A DNA stretch of 64,000 nucleotides, taken from positions 3,534,001 to 3,598,000 of the forward strand of contig NZ_OZ241975.1 of NCBI RefSeq assembly GCF_965204195.1, read 5' to 3'. Below are positions 25,709 to 34,344 of the stretch, one piece after another. Position 1 is the stretch's first letter. The number at the start of each line of letters is the position of its first letter. The notes under the pieces are model-generated. The model made no database searches. It was not told where the DNA came from and worked only from the letters and a program-made list of their open reading frames with translations. Origin of the DNA: Poriferisodalis sp965204195 (GTDB lineage: Bacteria > Actinomycetota > Acidimicrobiia > Acidimicrobiales > Poriferisodalaceae). The position numbers were made by a program, and so were the translations under genes.

Positions 25709-27346
25709 ATGCAAGCTCGGGGGTACACCCTCTCGACGCTGCGCGGCGACATCTTCGGCGGTGTCACCACGGCCGTGGTGGGTCTGCCGGTCGCCCTGGC
25801 GTTCGGCGTGGCCTCGGGACTCGGCGCAATGGCAGGGCTGTACGGCGCGATCGCCTTGGGTTTCTTCGCGGCGGTGTTCGGCGGAACTCGCTCGCAGATC
25901 TCGGGACCCACCGGGCCGATGGCTGTGGCCATGGCGGTGGTCATCACCGAACATGCATCGACGCTGCAGGAGGCGCTCACGGTTGTCGTGATGGCTGGGG
26001 TCATCCAGGCGCTGCTGGGCGTGCTGCGATTCGGACGCTTCGTGTCCTACACCCCGTACTCGGTGATCTCGGGATTCATGTCGGGCGTCGGCATCATCAT
26101 CATCATCCTGCAGACACTGCCCGCGCTGGGTATCGAAGGATCCGGCGGCGCGCCGCTCGACGTGATGCGCGCCTGGCCCGACGCCATCGTGAACCTCAAT
26201 GCGAGCGCTGTGGCGATCGCCGCAGTCAGCTTGGGGGTCTGCATCTTCTGGCCGGGCCGGCTGCATCGCTGGTTCCCGGCGACACTCGCTGCACTCGCCG
26301 TGGGGACGCTGATGGGCGTGTTGTTCTTGGGCGACGCCCCGTCCATCGGCGAGGTGCCCACCGGCCTGCCCGGCTTCGAAGAACCTGTCCTGTCGCTGGG
26401 GATCCTGGCTGGCGCAGTACAGCCCGCCATCACGCTGGCTCTGCTGGGCGCCGTTGACAGCCTCCTCACCTCGCTGATCGCCGACTCGATGACCCGGACA
26501 AGGCACAACCCAAACCAAGAACTCATCGGCCAGGGACTGGGCAACATCGCCGCAGGCTTGGTGGGCGGGCTGCCCGGCGCGGGGGCCACCGTCGGCACGG
26601 TGGTAAACATCCGGGCCGGCGGGAGCACCCGGGTCTCGGGTGCGTTGCGCGCCCTGGTGCTGCTGGCATTGGTGCTGGGAGCCGGGGGCTACGTGGAGTC
26701 GGTGCCGCTCGCAGCGCTGGCGGGAATCCTGCTGAAAGTCGGCTGGGACATCGTGGATTGGCGCTTCCTGAAGCGGATGCACCGGGTGCAACGCGAGCAC
26801 CTGATGATCATGGGCATCACGATGGTGCTGACGGTGGTGCTCGACCTCATCACCGCGGTAGCGATCGGCTTGATCGTGGCGGCCATGTCCGCGGCGCGCC
26901 AGTTCGAACGGTTGCAGCTCGACAGCGTGGTCTCCGTGCCGCTGCTCGACCAGAGCTTTCTTGCCGAAGGAACGGATGAAGCCGATGCTGACGGCTTCTC
27001 CGCACGGGCCGGTCTGGTGGCGTTGCGGGGCACCTTCACCGTGGCATCGTCCACGAGCCTCATCGACATCTTGGGCGCGGACATCGCCGAGCACGAAGTG
27101 GTCATCATCGACTTCACCGACACAGTGCACATGGACGACAGCGCAGCGCTCGTGGTCGAGAATCTGCTCGAGACAGCCGCCGACAGCGACACCGAGGTCA
27201 TCCTGCTCGGTCTCGAAGGCGCCCCCGCGACGAGCCTGCAGGCGCTCGACGTCCTGCAGCGGGTGCCGCGGGATCGGATAGTGGAGTCACTCGATCAGGC
27301 CCGCGAGCTTGCTCGCCACCTGCTGGGGCTGCGCGATGCGTCGTGA
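25709..27346 (+). CDS. SulP-family anion transporter with STAS domain
   Basis: 545 residues. The membrane part (about 12-400) has the SulP transport core, with GDIFGGVTTAVVGLPVALAF near the N-terminus, GTRSQISGPTGPMAVAMA and GLPGAGATVGTVVNIRAGG (SulP signature). The C-terminal STAS domain (about 435-540: DFTDTVHMDDSAALVVENLL) regulates many SulP proteins. SulP members carry sulfate, bicarbonate or other anions, usually with Na+ or H+; the substrate is not set by sequence alone. No carbonic anhydrase or sulfate gene is adjacent. Confidence 0.92.
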   Translation: MQARGYTLSTLRGDIFGGVTTAVVGLPVALAFGVASGLGAMAGLYGAIALGFFAAVFGGTRSQISGPTGPMAVAMAVVITEHASTLQEALTVVVMAGVIQALLGVLRFGRFVSYTPYSVISGFMSGVGIIIIILQTLPALGIEGSGGAPLDVMRAWPDAIVNLNASAVAIAAVSLGVCIFWPGRLHRWFPATLAALAVGTLMGVLFLGDAPSIGEVPTGLPGFEEPVLSLGILAGAVQPAITLALLGAVDSLLTSLIADSMTRTRHNPNQELIGQGLGNIAAGLVGGLPGAGATVGTVVNIRAGGSTRVSGALRALVLLALVLGAGGYVESVPLAALAGILLKVGWDIVDWRFLKRMHRVQREHLMIMGITMVLTVVLDLITAVAIGLIVAAMSAARQFERLQLDSVVSVPLLDQSFLAEGTDEADADGFSARAGLVALRGTFTVASSTSLIDILGADIAEHEVVIIDFTDTVHMDDSAALVVENLLETAADSDTEVILLGLEGAPATSLQALDVLQRVPRDRIVESLDQARELARHLLGLRDAS

Positions 27347-27352
27347 ACGGGA

Positions 27353-27374
27353 GGCCGAGCCCGCTCGCTCGGCC
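27353..27374. terminator. Hairpin between convergent SulP and SRPBCC genes
   Basis: Perfect 8-bp stem GGCCGAGC/GCTCGGCC with a 6-nt loop, 6 bp after the SulP stop and before the convergent gene end at 27401. There is no T-run. A terminator is the simplest reading. Confidence 0.5.
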
Positions 27375-27400
27375 ACAGCTCCGCCTGCCGGCTGAGCCTC

Positions 27401-27985
27401 TCAGTCGGCCGGCGAGTAGATGGGATGCGTGCCGAACTGGTTCTTCGTGACCGGCGTGCCGGTCTCCGCGAAGTAGCCGGTGCCGCGCACCACCGAGTCG
27501 AGATATGACGGCAGCGGCCGGCGGATCATGTGCTCGGCGTAGTGCTCCCGCTCGGCGGCGGGCACGTCATCGCGCAGCAGCGCGACCACCTTGATGCTGA
27601 AGTCGCTGCGCTCGGCCTGGCCTTCCTGGGGGGCGATGCGCCATCGCACGAGGGCCGTACGAGCCCCCGGCGGGCCGAGCACCAGGTCGTAGCCGACGCC
27701 GTCGAGCCAGTCGCAGAACTCCCGCTGGTAGTGGACGCCGCTGTAGTAGTAGACGTGGTCGCGGCTGCGAGCGCCGTCCCACACGTTCACCTCGTTGCGC
27801 TCGCAGAACGGGTGGATGTCGGTGAGGTTGCCGGCCGGGCTGATGGCCGCCCAGACATCAGCGGGCGGGGCTGCCACGGCGACCCGGCCGATGATCGGCT
27901 CCATCTTCTCGTAGCCGTCGCCGGCGTACTGCCGCACGAGTGCTCGGTCTGAAGGCGTCAGTGCGCCGTTCGTCGCTTCGTCCAT
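27401..27985 (-). CDS. SRPBCC-fold protein, unknown function
   Basis: 194 residues from ATG 27985. The protein has the layout of START/polyketide-cyclase-like (SRPBCC) domains: an N-terminal strand IGRVAVAAPPADVWAAIS, a middle strand region (VGYDLVLGPPGARTALVRWR) and a long C-terminal helix. No catalytic residues can be named. An in-frame ATG nine codons upstream is also possible. Neighbours give no functional clue. Confidence 0.65.
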   Translation of the reverse strand: MDEATNGALTPSDRALVRQYAGDGYEKMEPIIGRVAVAAPPADVWAAISPAGNLTDIHPFCERNEVNVWDGARSRDHVYYYSGVHYQREFCDWLDGVGYDLVLGPPGARTALVRWRIAPQEGQAERSDFSIKVVALLRDDVPAAEREHYAEHMIRRPLPSYLDSVVRGTGYFAETGTPVTKNQFGTHPIYSPAD

Positions 27986-28054
27986 GCCGCCATTGTGACC
28001 CACAGCCCGCATCGATGCAGCCGGCGTGCCGCCGACTGGCTGCGGTCTGGCCGG

Positions 28055-28393
28055 TTACCCGGTTGCCGTGCCGAGCGGACGGCCTTGCTGGCCAAGGACG
28101 CCTTCATGACGGGCCACCGTCTGTTGCAGCGTCGCAACGTCCGTGCGCACAGCCTGTATCTCAGCACGCACCGCAGCGAACTCAGCCTGCATCTCACCAC
28201 GCACCGCAGCGAACTCGGCTCGCATCTCAGCACGCACCGCAGCGAACTCAGCCTGCATCTCACCACGCAGGGCTCGTATCTCGGCGCGCACATCGGCGAG
28301 GTCAGCCCGGATGCCGCGCATGAAGAAGAACAGCATGGCCAAGAAGCCCGCACCCAGCACGCTGATAATCGCTGCAATCACGGCAGAGTCCAT
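28055..28393 (-). CDS. Membrane-anchored coiled-coil protein with 11-residue repeats
   Basis: 112 residues. One N-terminal transmembrane helix (VIAAIISVLGAGFLAMLFFF) is followed by a long coiled coil with 11-residue units (MQAEFAAVRAE, MRAEFAAVRGE, MQAEFAAVRAE) encoded by near-perfect 33-bp DNA repeats at about 28165-28268. The C-terminus is short and Gly-rich. Similar small proteins are widespread and of unknown role. The perfect DNA repeats suggest recent expansion, and the repeat number may vary between strains. Confidence 0.75.
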   Translation of the reverse strand: MDSAVIAAIISVLGAGFLAMLFFFMRGIRADLADVRAEIRALRGEMQAEFAAVRAEMRAEFAAVRGEMQAEFAAVRAEIQAVRTDVATLQQTVARHEGVLGQQGRPLGTATG

Positions 28394-28479
28394 CGTAGCG
28401 ACCTCGCAAATCGTCTGATCTCGGACCCCGGTGTCCGTGCGCTGGACTGTAGCGACATCGTAAACAGATTTACAAGCTA

Positions 28480-28495
28480 TTTAAAGCACTTTAAA
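28480..28495. promoter_or_regulatory. AT-rich palindrome upstream of the coiled-coil gene
   Basis: TTTAAAG CA CTTTAAA is a perfect 7-bp inverted repeat in an AT-rich stretch (28458-28500) that stands out against the GC-rich background. It lies 90-100 bp upstream of the coiled-coil gene start and just beyond the 3' end of the dioxygenase gene. It may be an operator or part of a promoter. Confidence 0.4.
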
Positions 28496-28523
28496 TGAAC
28501 TTCATACTGGGTACAGCTGGCAA

Positions 28524-29357
28524 CTAGTCGGAGCGGGGCCAGACCACGGGGTAGCGGTCGAGCTCCATGGTGGAGCCGGCGTCGAGCCCGTCCACGTGCA
28601 GCACCTGGGCGGTGCCGATGCGGGGGTCGTAGCGGACGTCGGTGCCGATGTAGCGGGCGGCGTAGCCCCGACGCGCCCGGCCCTGGTCCGCGTTGCCCTG
28701 CGAGCCGTGCAGGATCATCGCCCAGAAGGCGACCGCGTCGCCCGGTTCGAGATCGAACGAGATGATGTCGTAGCTGTCGCGGTCGGCCTCGATGTCGGGC
28801 ATGAGCTCGTAGTCGGGATTGCGTTCGTAGTCGTGGGCGTTCGTCGGAGCGAAGGTGCGTGGCTGGAACCAGCGGTCCCAGGCATGCGAGCCACGGACGT
28901 ACTCAACCCGGCCGTTGGTGGCGTCGACGGTGTCGAGCGCGATCCAGAACGACATCACCTGGCGACCCGAGATGGGCCAGTACGGCTGGTCGTTGTGCCA
29001 CGGCACCGGCTGGCTGGAACCGGGTTCCTTGACGAACAGCTGGTCGTAGTACACGCGCACGATGGGCGAGCCGAACATGGCAGCCGCCAGCTCGCCGAGC
29101 CGAGACTGCGTGACGAATTCTTCGAACAGCGGATGGAAGCGCCACAGATCCAGCGAGCCGAAGAATCCGGTGGACTCGTAGTTGTGCGCCGTGGGGCTGG
29201 GGTTGGCCATCTCGTCGGCAACGCCGCCGCGCAGCCGCTCCACCCACTCGTCGTCGACCACATTGCGCAGCGCCACCACGCCGTCGGCGCGGAACCGCTC
29301 GATCGTGTCGTCATCGACGAGGTCGTGTGCTGGTCGGTCCAGAACCGTGTCGCTCAT
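28524..29357 (-). CDS. Phytanoyl-CoA dioxygenase (PhyH) family protein
   Basis: 277 residues from ATG 29357 (AGGGGA upstream). An Fe(II)/2-oxoglutarate oxygenase: the HxD iron motif is PWHNDQPYWP, the distal His is in AMILHGSQGN, and a 2-oxoglutarate-binding Arg follows in the RARRGYAARY segment. The start FRADGVVALRNVVDDEWVERL is typical. The substrate is unknown. It is divergent from a MaoC-like gene, sharing a 190-bp promoter region. Confidence 0.88.
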   Translation of the reverse strand: MSDTVLDRPAHDLVDDDTIERFRADGVVALRNVVDDEWVERLRGGVADEMANPSPTAHNYESTGFFGSLDLWRFHPLFEEFVTQSRLGELAAAMFGSPIVRVYYDQLFVKEPGSSQPVPWHNDQPYWPISGRQVMSFWIALDTVDATNGRVEYVRGSHAWDRWFQPRTFAPTNAHDYERNPDYELMPDIEADRDSYDIISFDLEPGDAVAFWAMILHGSQGNADQGRARRGYAARYIGTDVRYDPRIGTAQVLHVDGLDAGSTMELDRYPVVWPRSD

Positions 29358-29549
29358 CGTCGTCCCCTGTCGCCAACGTCGCGTCAACAGTGCCAAGTCA
29401 ACACGATGAATGCACTGCAGTGCCACCGGTCGCACTGCCGGCCATGGCACGGCGCGACGCCGCACTGCCAGACTCGCGGCCACAGACTGAGACCCGGGCC
29501 CGAGCGGCCCGCGCGCAAGGCGAACGAGATCGGGAAACAGGGCGGGAAC

Positions 29550-30065
29550 ATGAGCGACGATCACGGCAACGACGGCGGCGATTTGGGAGTCATCCCGGGG
29601 CTGCCGCCCCAGCCGCACCGGGGCTGGACATTCGACGAGCAGCCGGTCGGCAAACGCTGGAGCACCAGCCGGAGGACCATCACCGAAACCGACCTGGTGG
29701 TGTACGCCACCCAGTTCGGCTTCGGCGAGGGCCTGTTCCTGGATGCCACCGCCGCCGAGCGCGCCGGCTACAGCGGGCGGCTGGTGCCCGGAAGCCTGGT
29801 GATGTCGCTGGCGGAAGGGCTGGTCATCAGCGGCGGCGCCATAGCCGGCACCGGCGTCGCCTACCTCGGCGCCACCGTCGAGGTGAAGGGCCCCACGTTC
29901 GTCGGCGACACGCTCCAAGTAGTAGCCGAGGTCACCGCCGCCCGCCTTACTTCACGCGGCGACCGCGGCATCGTCACCACCCGCAACGAGGTCTTCAACC
30001 AGCACGGCAACCTCGTGATGGTCTACTCCCCCACCCGCATGATCCTCTGCCGCCACGCCGACTAG
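29550..30065 (+). CDS. MaoC-like hotdog-fold dehydratase
   Basis: 171 residues from ATG 29550. The MaoC motif region reads LDATAAERAGYSGRLVPGSL, where the family often has Asp and His catalytic residues (usual H-x-D/N start of this motif). Here the His is replaced (LFLDATAA), so activity is uncertain. The C-terminal strand region (VVAEVTAARLTSRGDRGIVT) fits an enoyl-CoA hydratase-like hotdog. It precedes an SDR gene on the same strand, which suggests acyl-CoA or ketone metabolism. Confidence 0.8.
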   Translation: MSDDHGNDGGDLGVIPGLPPQPHRGWTFDEQPVGKRWSTSRRTITETDLVVYATQFGFGEGLFLDATAAERAGYSGRLVPGSLVMSLAEGLVISGGAIAGTGVAYLGATVEVKGPTFVGDTLQVVAEVTAARLTSRGDRGIVTTRNEVFNQHGNLVMVYSPTRMILCRHAD

Positions 30066-30155
30066 CCCCCGCGCAGGATCTGTCGCGGCAGTACGGTCGG
30101 CGGCTGGTGCGGCGGGCTGGTTCTTGGGCTGTCGGCCGGAATTGCGGGAGGACTG

Positions 30156-30932
30156 ATGAGCAGGTTCACGGGACGGGTGGCGATCGTGACGGGGGCGGCC
30201 GGCGGAATCGGGCTGGCGGCGTGCGAACGGTTCGCGTCCGAGGGGGCGACAGTTGTGGCGGTGGATCTGGCCACGACTGACTTGGGCGCGGCGGTGGCGA
30301 CAGCTGAAGCTCAAGGTGCTGCGGCGCTCGCCGTCGGGGCTGATGTCACCCAGTCCGACGAGGTGGCTGGTTATGTGCAGGCGGCCATGGACAACTTCGG
30401 CCGCGTCGACGTGCTGTTCAACAACGCCGGCATCGAGGGCACCTACTACCCGATGGTCGACTATCCCGAAGACGATTTTGATCAGGTCATCGCGGTCAAC
30501 GTGCGCGGTGTGTGGCTGGGCATCAAGTACGCCGTCCCGGCCATGATCGCCGGGGGCGGAGGTGCCATCGTGAACACGGCGTCGGTTGCCGGGCTGTTCG
30601 GATCACGAGGCATCTCGCCGTACTCGGCGAGCAAGCACGCCGTGGCCGGGCTCACCAAGTCCGCAGCGCTCGAGCTGGCCACATCAGGGGTGCGCGTGAA
30701 CGCTGTCTGCCCGGCGCCGATCGAGACGCGCATGATGCGCTCACTCGAGACATTCATCGGCGGCGAGAACGCCGACGACGTCCGCAAGACGATGGCCGAG
30801 CGCCTGCCGGCTCAGCGCTACGGCGAGCCCCACGAAGTCGCCGCGCTGGTGGCATTCCTGGCATCCGACGAGGCCAGCTACATCACCGGCAGCCTCTACC
30901 CCATCGACGGCGGCTACTCCGCCGGCCGTTGA
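30156..30932 (+). CDS. Short-chain dehydrogenase/reductase
   Basis: 258 residues, classical SDR. The NAD(P)-binding motif is TGAAGGIG (about 12-19), with Asp at the end of strand 2 (VVAVDLA), favouring NAD. NNAG, a catalytic Ser (NTASVAG) and YSASK are present, and the C-terminus IDGGYSAGR is typical. The substrate is unknown. A good Shine-Dalgarno (GGGAGGA) precedes the ATG. It follows the MaoC gene by 90 bp, possibly one operon. Confidence 0.92.
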   Translation: MSRFTGRVAIVTGAAGGIGLAACERFASEGATVVAVDLATTDLGAAVATAEAQGAAALAVGADVTQSDEVAGYVQAAMDNFGRVDVLFNNAGIEGTYYPMVDYPEDDFDQVIAVNVRGVWLGIKYAVPAMIAGGGGAIVNTASVAGLFGSRGISPYSASKHAVAGLTKSAALELATSGVRVNAVCPAPIETRMMRSLETFIGGENADDVRKTMAERLPAQRYGEPHEVAALVAFLASDEASYITGSLYPIDGGYSAGR

Positions 30933-30954
30933 GGGGCAGTGTGCTGCGCGCTGG

Positions 30955-31036
30955 TGGGCCGGGGAGGATTCGAACCTCCGTAGGCGAAGCCGACGGGTTT
31001 ACAGCCCGCTCCCTTTGTCCGCTCGGGCACCGACCC
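30955..31036 (-). tRNA. tRNA-Tyr (anticodon GTA)
   Basis: An 82-nt type II tRNA on the minus strand: acceptor GGGTCGG/CCGGCCC, anticodon loop CTGTAAA, long variable arm (CGGCTTCGCCTACG region), T-arm GGAGG TTCGAAT CCTCC and discriminator A. CCA is not encoded. It is transcribed towards the 3' end of the SDR gene. Confidence 0.95.
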
Positions 31037-31108
31037 AGATGAGCAGCAAAGCCTAAAGCGTCGCGGCATCGCAACAACCGGACCATCCTTCCTCGCTAGC
31101 TTGCGGCT

Positions 31109-31597
31109 ATGGCTTCATTTGACGTTGTCTCCAAGGTGGACATGCAGGAGATCCGCAACGCCGTGGATCAGGCATCCCGTGAGATCGCCAACCGTTACGA
31201 CTTCCGCAACACGGGCAGTGCCGTGGAGCTGGGCGAGGGCGCCATCAACATGCGGTCGAGCACCGAAGATCGCCTCACCGCGATGCGCCAGGTGCTGGAA
31301 GAGAAGCTGGTGCGCCGCCAAGTCAGCCTGAAGGCCGTCCACTACGGCAACGTCGAGGAGGCCTCAGGCGGCACGGTGCGCCAGGCGGCTGCCCTGCAGG
31401 CGGGCATCTCGTCGGATCGGGCCCGCGAGCTGAACAAGTTCATCAAGGGTCTCGGTATCAAGGGCGTGCAGTCACAGACCCAGGGCGATCAGCTTCGGGT
31501 GAATTCGAAGAAGCGTGACGACTTGCAGGCCGTCATCGCCGAACTCAAGGCCGGCGACTTCGACGTCCCCCTGCAGTTCGAGAACTTCCGCGACTGA
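31109..31597 (+). CDS. YajQ family nucleotide-binding protein
   Basis: 162 residues, full-length YajQ/DUF520: MASFDVVSKVDMQEIRNAVD, ANRYDFRNTG and KFIKGLGIKGVQSQTQGDQLR lie in the expected order, and the end VPLQFENFRD is characteristic. Members bind nucleotides, and some act as c-di-GMP effectors; the role here is unknown. Confidence 0.95.
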   Translation: MASFDVVSKVDMQEIRNAVDQASREIANRYDFRNTGSAVELGEGAINMRSSTEDRLTAMRQVLEEKLVRRQVSLKAVHYGNVEEASGGTVRQAAALQAGISSDRARELNKFIKGLGIKGVQSQTQGDQLRVNSKKRDDLQAVIAELKAGDFDVPLQFENFRD

Positions 31598-31602
31598 GTC
31601 CG

Positions 31603-31619
31603 GCCCGCGTCGCGCGGGC
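31603..31619. terminator. GC hairpin between convergent yajQ-type and htpX genes
   Basis: Perfect 7-bp arms GCCCGCG/CGCGGGC with a 3-nt loop, 5 bp after the YajQ stop and before the convergent HtpX gene. No T-run. Confidence 0.4.
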
Positions 31620-31648
31620 GGCCGGCGTTCGACAGCTGTTGGCCAGGT

Positions 31649-32533
31649 TCAGATCGCTTCTTGCCAGGAGCCGTCTCGCAGGCGGCGGATGCGCTCCTCC
31701 ATCGGCGGGTGGGTGGTGAACAGTCCCTTGAAGCCCATCCGGCGGCTGGCCAGCGGGTTGGCGATGTACATCTGGGCCTGATTCGGGTCGGCCAGGCTGG
31801 GCACCGTCTTGGAGGCCACGTCGAGTTTCTCGAGTGCCCGGGCCAGCGGTTCGCCGTCGCCGATGAGGCGCGCAGCAGTGCGGTCGGCCTGGTATTCGCG
31901 GCTGCGGCTGATGGCCATCTGCAGCAGGGTCGCCGCAATCGGCGCCAGCAGGATCAGCAGCAGCTCGCCGATGGGGTTGCGGTCGTCGTCGCGTCCGCCG
32001 CCGCCGAAGATCATCGCCCACTGGGCCATGTAGGCCGCGAAGGTGATGGCTGTTGCGACGGCCGCCGCAACGGAGCCGATGAGGATGTCGCGGTTGCGGA
32101 TGTGGGCCATCTCGTGGGCCAGCACACCCCTGATCTCGTACCAGCTGAGGTGGCGGATGAGCCCCTCGGTGACGCACACGGCGGCGTTGTTGGGGTTGCG
32201 GCCGGTGGCGAAGGCGTTGGGTTGCGGATCGGGCGAGACGTACAGCCGAGGCATCGGCAGGCCCGAGAGCTCGGTCAATTCCTGCATGACCCGCCAGTAG
32301 TCGGGAAGCTGGTGCGGCTGGACCTCTTGAGCCCGGGCGGAGCGGATCGCCAGCTTGTCGCTGAACCAGTAGCTGCCGCCCACCACGGCCAGGGCGACGA
32401 TGACGGCGAGAATGAGGCCGCTCTGGCCCCAGAAACTGCCGATCCACAGGATCAGGCCAGCGAGCAGGGCCAGAAGAAACGTGGTCTTGAACGTGTTGCG
32501 CACTGTGCTCGACGCCCCTTTCGCGACGCTCAA
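31649..32533 (-). CDS. htpX: Membrane zinc metalloprotease HtpX
   Basis: 294 residues. Two N-terminal transmembrane helices (about 15-55), the zinc motif HEMAH in GVLAHEMAHIRNRDILIG (about 138-155), two more hydrophobic helices, and the third ligand region SRSREYQADRTAARLIGDG. HtpX degrades damaged membrane proteins. The C-terminal THPPMEERIRRLR is typical. The reading frame and length are normal. Confidence 0.95.
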   Translation of the reverse strand: MSVAKGASSTVRNTFKTTFLLALLAGLILWIGSFWGQSGLILAVIVALAVVGGSYWFSDKLAIRSARAQEVQPHQLPDYWRVMQELTELSGLPMPRLYVSPDPQPNAFATGRNPNNAAVCVTEGLIRHLSWYEIRGVLAHEMAHIRNRDILIGSVAAAVATAITFAAYMAQWAMIFGGGGRDDDRNPIGELLLILLAPIAATLLQMAISRSREYQADRTAARLIGDGEPLARALEKLDVASKTVPSLADPNQAQMYIANPLASRRMGFKGLFTTHPPMEERIRRLRDGSWQEAI

Positions 32534-32649
32534 CCGAGACTGAGCCAGACGCGAATCAGGCTAGTGACGGCTGATGTGGCCGCGGTCGCGGGAGCCGGCC
32601 GGACAGGGCGACGGCGGTGGCGGGGCTGGCCGAGGCAACGACGGCGCGA

Positions 32650-33759
32650 TCAGTTCTTGGCGTCGACGAGGCGCCAGTCGTCCGAGCCAGGGCTGTAGCG
32701 GCCCCGGAAGTCGGGGTCGTAGGCCGCGGCCAGTTCGGCGGCTTTGCCGATGGATGAGCGGTACGCGTCGATGATGGCGTCCTCGGCGTCGTAGTCGAAG
32801 GGGTCCTGCATGCGCCGCTCCTTCGTGCTGCCACGCCTGACCGGGTTGTCGTACAGGTCGCGGGCCGTCATGCCGACCGCCTCGACAACGCCGACCTTGT
32901 CGCGGTAGCCGAGCTCGGCGATCATCAGGTCGGGCGCCATCGACCGGTGCAGCGATTCCTCCTCCCCGAGGAAGGGACGCGCAGGCGTCGCCAGGTCGCC
33001 GGGCAGGTTGACGATGTCGAGTTCGACATCGAGCGCAGCCGCGATCACCTCAATGGTCTGGCGGGCTGTCAGGGTGTGCTCGTCGCTGATGTTGTACGCC
33101 TTGCCGGCGGCAGTCTCAGGATGATCTGCGGCCAGCGTGAGGGCGTGGCCGGCATTCGGGCCGTACGCCGCAGCGCGCAGCGTGAGGCCGCCATCGGCCA
33201 CGATGATCCGGCGACGGCCGTCGATGATCCGCCGCACGATCAGCCACTCGCGGGGGTTGATCTGGCCGGGTCCGTAGATGAGCGGGTAGCGGAAGATGGT
33301 GGCGTCGGGGTGGTGCTCGAACAGCACGTCCTCGGTGGCGACGATCTTGGCCACCTTGTCGTTGGCGTCGTTGACCGCTCGATCGGCCGACTCGCGCAGC
33401 GGGGTGAGCAGGCCGCGTGGCCAGTTCTGCGCCGGGCGTGCATAGCCCTTGTAGACGGGGATCCCGCCGACGGCGATGAACTGCCCGCAGCGGCCGACGA
33501 AGTACGGCGCCAGGTCGCGCAGCCGGCCGTACATGGCATACACGACATCGAAGGTGGCGTTGCCGAGGGCCTCTTCCACCTCGGCGATGCGGAACGGGTT
33601 GGTGTGGATGTGCGGGACCTCGGTCTCGGGCGGGAGGGTGTCGACCTCGTGACGCCCGGTGTGCAGGACCGTGATGTCATACCCGCGCTCGAACAGCCCG
33701 TTCACCACGCCAGGCCCCGTCGGCCCCGTGCCGCCGATCACCAGCGCTGTGCGAGTCAC
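32650..33759 (-). CDS. NAD-dependent epimerase/dehydratase-like protein
   Basis: 369 residues, extended-SDR fold. A nucleotide-binding Gly motif VIGGTGPTGPGVVNGL lies at the N-terminus, and IFRYPLIYGPGQINPREW resembles the substrate-domain signature of epimerases. The usual YxxxK is not obvious (VYKGYARP is in the right area), so catalysis may be altered. The C-terminal 90 residues extend beyond the common core. Function unknown; the adjacent HAD-like gene is on the same strand. Confidence 0.85.
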   Translation of the reverse strand: MTRTALVIGGTGPTGPGVVNGLFERGYDITVLHTGRHEVDTLPPETEVPHIHTNPFRIAEVEEALGNATFDVVYAMYGRLRDLAPYFVGRCGQFIAVGGIPVYKGYARPAQNWPRGLLTPLRESADRAVNDANDKVAKIVATEDVLFEHHPDATIFRYPLIYGPGQINPREWLIVRRIIDGRRRIIVADGGLTLRAAAYGPNAGHALTLAADHPETAAGKAYNISDEHTLTARQTIEVIAAALDVELDIVNLPGDLATPARPFLGEEESLHRSMAPDLMIAELGYRDKVGVVEAVGMTARDLYDNPVRRGSTKERRMQDPFDYDAEDAIIDAYRSSIGKAAELAAAYDPDFRGRYSPGSDDWRLVDAKN

Positions 33760-33797
33760 CGGCTCATGCTGTCAGGTCCGCAGTCATCACGGCGGGG

Positions 33798-34337
33798 CTA
33801 GTGGGGGTGGTAGCCGCTGTCGATGTAGAGCGTCGGCAGGTCGAGGTCGCGGTACATGCGGACGTTGCGCATGTCGTCGTCGATGGCGAGGCGGGGGGTG
33901 TAGCCGCACTCCAGCAGCGCTTGGGTCTGCTCGCCCTTGAACAGCGGCGACGGGCTGAAGTCGCCCATCGGGCGCATGATGAGCAGATCCCAGCGGACCT
34001 TGTGCTTGACGAGCCAGTCGAGGGTGGCGCCCGACACCCACGTCGGCCGCGAGGTGAGGGCTACCACCACCAGCTCGGGATTCAGCAGCACGAGCAGCTC
34101 GAAGACCTCGTCGAGCACGTCGTCGTCGCCCACGTCGGCGAAGAACGAGTCCCAGTCGCGCCACGGGCCGTCGAGGTGATGCTGGCGGTGGGCGGCATCG
34201 GCCAGCACACCGTCGATGTCGACGATCACGCAGTCGCCCGGCGGCACCGGCCCATCCCGCCACCACCAGTACGCCGGCCAGTCCCCCTCGGAAACCGACG
34301 CGGCAAAGGTTCGCCTGTGCCTCGGGCCCTTCGCCAT
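33798..34337 (-). CDS. HAD-like phosphatase domain protein (polynucleotide-kinase phosphatase style)
   Basis: 179 residues from ATG 34337. HAD motif I is IVDIDGVLADAAHRQ (DxDG), motif II is VALTSRPTW, and motif IV is LAIDDDMRNVRMYRDL. This matches the HAD/Acid_PPase type found in polynucleotide kinase phosphatases and similar proteins. A Trp-rich N-terminus (PAYWWWRDG) precedes it. It starts 8 bp after the acs stop and may be co-transcribed with it. The substrate is unknown. Confidence 0.8.
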   Translation of the reverse strand: MAKGPRHRRTFAASVSEGDWPAYWWWRDGPVPPGDCVIVDIDGVLADAAHRQHHLDGPWRDWDSFFADVGDDDVLDEVFELLVLLNPELVVVALTSRPTWVSGATLDWLVKHKVRWDLLIMRPMGDFSPSPLFKGEQTQALLECGYTPRLAIDDDMRNVRMYRDLDLPTLYIDSGYHPH

Positions 34338-34344
34338 TTCCAGC

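Noticed and set aside
28165..28268. Regular 33-bp repeats considered as a CRISPR array
   Set aside because: The repeats are contiguous with no spacers, and are in frame with a coiled-coil gene.
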